Part shown: positions 62,971 through 64,000 of the stretch, in pieces | Layout: each line of letters starts with the position of its first letter | Position numbering within the stretch: the stretch's first letter is position 1 | Source of the DNA: Mesorhizobium sp. | GTDB taxonomy: Bacteria; Pseudomonadota; Alphaproteobacteria; Rhizobiales; Rhizobiaceae | DNA: 64,000 nt | Assembly (NCBI RefSeq): GCF_017306545.1 | Contig: NZ_JAFKID010000004.1 | Span: 169,933-233,932 of the forward strand | Direction of reading: 5' to 3' | The notes under the pieces: model-generated | Database searches by the model: none | The model's input: the letters and a program-made list of their open reading frames with translations, nothing else | Told to the model about the DNA's origin: nothing | Program-made: the position numbers and the translations under genes

Positions 62971-64000
62971 TCAGACGGCGAGCTTGCGGGCCGACGTCTG
63001 ATGGCCCGAAAGCGCGTCAAGGATTGTCTCGTAGGGTGCCAGCGTGCCGACCGGTCCGACCGCTGTCAGCGTCGGACGGGTCGAGAAGAGGCGGGACGAC
63101 AGGTCGGTCAGCCGCTCGACCGTCAGCGCGGCCAGCCGGTCCATCAGTTCCTCCTTGGCGATGGGGCGTCCGAACAGCAGCAATTGCCTGGCGATCTGCG
63201 AGGCGCGGCTGGCCGGGCTTTCGGCCGACATGATCAGGCCGGCGCGATACTGCGCGCGCGCCCGGTCGAGTTCCTCCTGCAGGATGCTCTCTCCGGCCTT
63301 CTGCAGTTCGTCGATGATGACAGGGACCAGTTCGGCGATATCGCTCTGTCCGGTCGCCGCATGGACGCCGAAGACGCCGGTGTCGGAAAATCCCCAGTGG
63401 AACGCATAGACCGAATAGCACAGGCCGCGCTTCTCGCGGACCTCCTGGAACAGCCGGGACGACATACCGCCGCCGAGGATCATCGACAGCACCTGCGAGG
63501 CATAGAAGTCGCGCACATGGTAGGCGCGGCCCTCGAAGCCAAGCACGATCTGCGCGTCCATCAGGTCGCGGTTCTCGCGGAAGTCGCCGCCGACATACTG
63601 GGCGTATTGCGGGATGGTCCCGTCGGCCTTGCTGCGGAAGCCGCCAAGCTGCTTTTCCACCTCGCGCACGAATGTGTCGTGCTTGATGTCACCGGCGGCT
63701 ACGATCACCATGCGCTCGGCGCCGTACTGGCGCTCCATGAACGAGCGGAGCTGCGCCGAGGTGAAGGACTTCACCGTCTCCGGCGTGCCGAGGATCGAGC
63801 GGCCGAGCGTCTGGTGGCGGAAGGCCGTCTCGGTGAAGCGGTCGAAGACGATGTCGTCCGGCGTGTCGTGCGCGGCGCCGATCTCCTGCAGGATCACGTC
63901 CTGCTCGCGGTCGAGCTCGGACGGGTCGAACAGCGGGTCGCTCAGTATGTCGGCCAGGATGTCGACGGCGAGCGAGACGTCGTCGCGCAGCACGCGCGCA
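62971..64000 (-). CDS. M16 (pitrilysin) family zinc peptidase (partial, 5' end outside window)
   Basis: 342 visible residues in a frame still open at the right edge; the start and the HxxEH zinc site lie beyond the window. What is seen begins RVLRDDVSLAVDILADILSDP and includes the downstream Glu ligand segment REQDVILQEIGAAHDTPDD, then the second M16 domain (KRGLCYSVYAFHWGFSDTGVF). This fits the mitochondrial processing peptidase-like group of alphaproteobacteria. Placed upstream of the acetyltransferase on the same strand. Confidence 0.94.
   Translation of the reverse strand, partial: ARVLRDDVSLAVDILADILSDPLFDPSELDREQDVILQEIGAAHDTPDDIVFDRFTETAFRHQTLGRSILGTPETVKSFTSAQLRSFMERQYGAERMVIVAAGDIKHDTFVREVEKQLGGFRSKADGTIPQYAQYVGGDFRENRDLMDAQIVLGFEGRAYHVRDFYASQVLSMILGGGMSSRLFQEVREKRGLCYSVYAFHWGFSDTGVFGVHAATGQSDIAELVPVIIDELQKAGESILQEELDRARAQYRAGLIMSAESPASRASQIARQLLLFGRPIAKEELMDRLAALTVERLTDLSSRLFSTRPTLTAVGPVGTLAPYETILDALSGHQTSARKLAV

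Overview
This is a GC-rich (roughly two-thirds G+C by eye) chromosomal segment of an alphaproteobacterium. The gene content (Tad pilus genes, IalB-type invasion protein, DUF1344 and DUF6101 proteins, glyQ/glyS as separate genes, the coxB-ctaD-ctaB-ctaG-coxC-DUF983-surf1-ispH-thrB-rnhA cluster) points to the Hyphomicrobiales (Rhizobiales), most like the Phyllobacteriaceae/Mesorhizobium group. I cannot name the species. About 70 protein genes are supported. I saw no rRNA, tRNA, CRISPR array, integrase, transposase or prophage module.

Layout. 1-2.6 kb: end of a tad pilus assembly locus (tadB partial, tadC, and a tadD-like TPR lipoprotein on the other strand). 2.7-7.4 kb: M17 aminopeptidase, MarR regulator, NlpC/P60 hydrolase, moaB and ispE. 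7.4-18.6 kb: S49 peptidase, tRNA adenine methyltransferase, DUF2007 protein, a large membrane alpha/beta hydrolase, long-chain polyprenyl diphosphate synthase, a TPR protein, and glyQ-glyS. 18.6-26.7 kb: Sua5/TsaC, a GlcD-type flavoprotein, ubiA, a YefM-YoeB toxin-antitoxin pair, purD and a secreted GH25 muramidase. 27-32 kb: acyl-CoA dehydrogenase plus enoyl-CoA hydratase behind a LiuR-like operator, pdxH, a surface lipoprotein and a CbpA-type DnaJ. 32-38 kb: fabI, a histidine phosphatase, aroC, a ribBA-like gene with a degenerate RibA half, a class II deacetylase and xseB. 38-47 kb: a Phd-VapC pair, pirin, dxs, tlyA, an RumA-type methyltransferase, an Xre-RES pair and tldD. 48-57.2 kb: the aa3 cytochrome oxidase cluster running into ispH, thrB and rnhA. 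57-64 kb: peroxiredoxin, a DsbD-N domain protein, YqgE, a GGDEF-EAL protein, a RimJ-type acetyltransferase and a truncated M16 peptidase.

How the genes connect. Isoprenoid and quinone/heme steps are well represented: dxs, ispE and ispH (MEP pathway), the polyprenyl diphosphate synthase, ubiA (ubiquinone) and ctaB (heme O), alongside the terminal oxidase that uses the heme. The window is mostly core chromosome. The accessory signal consists of three two-gene toxin-antitoxin modules, each slotted between housekeeping genes, and several families of palindromic repeats.

The most interesting observation is that glyS carries two extra in-frame segments. One is a palindromic repeat that recurs as an intergenic element about 4.3 kb away, which would be a protein-coding palindromic element. 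The other is an AT-rich, codon-atypical stretch of about 80 codons just upstream of it. A second notable repeat is a 142-bp long-hairpin element present twice, about 10 kb apart, each copy starting on the base after a stop codon.
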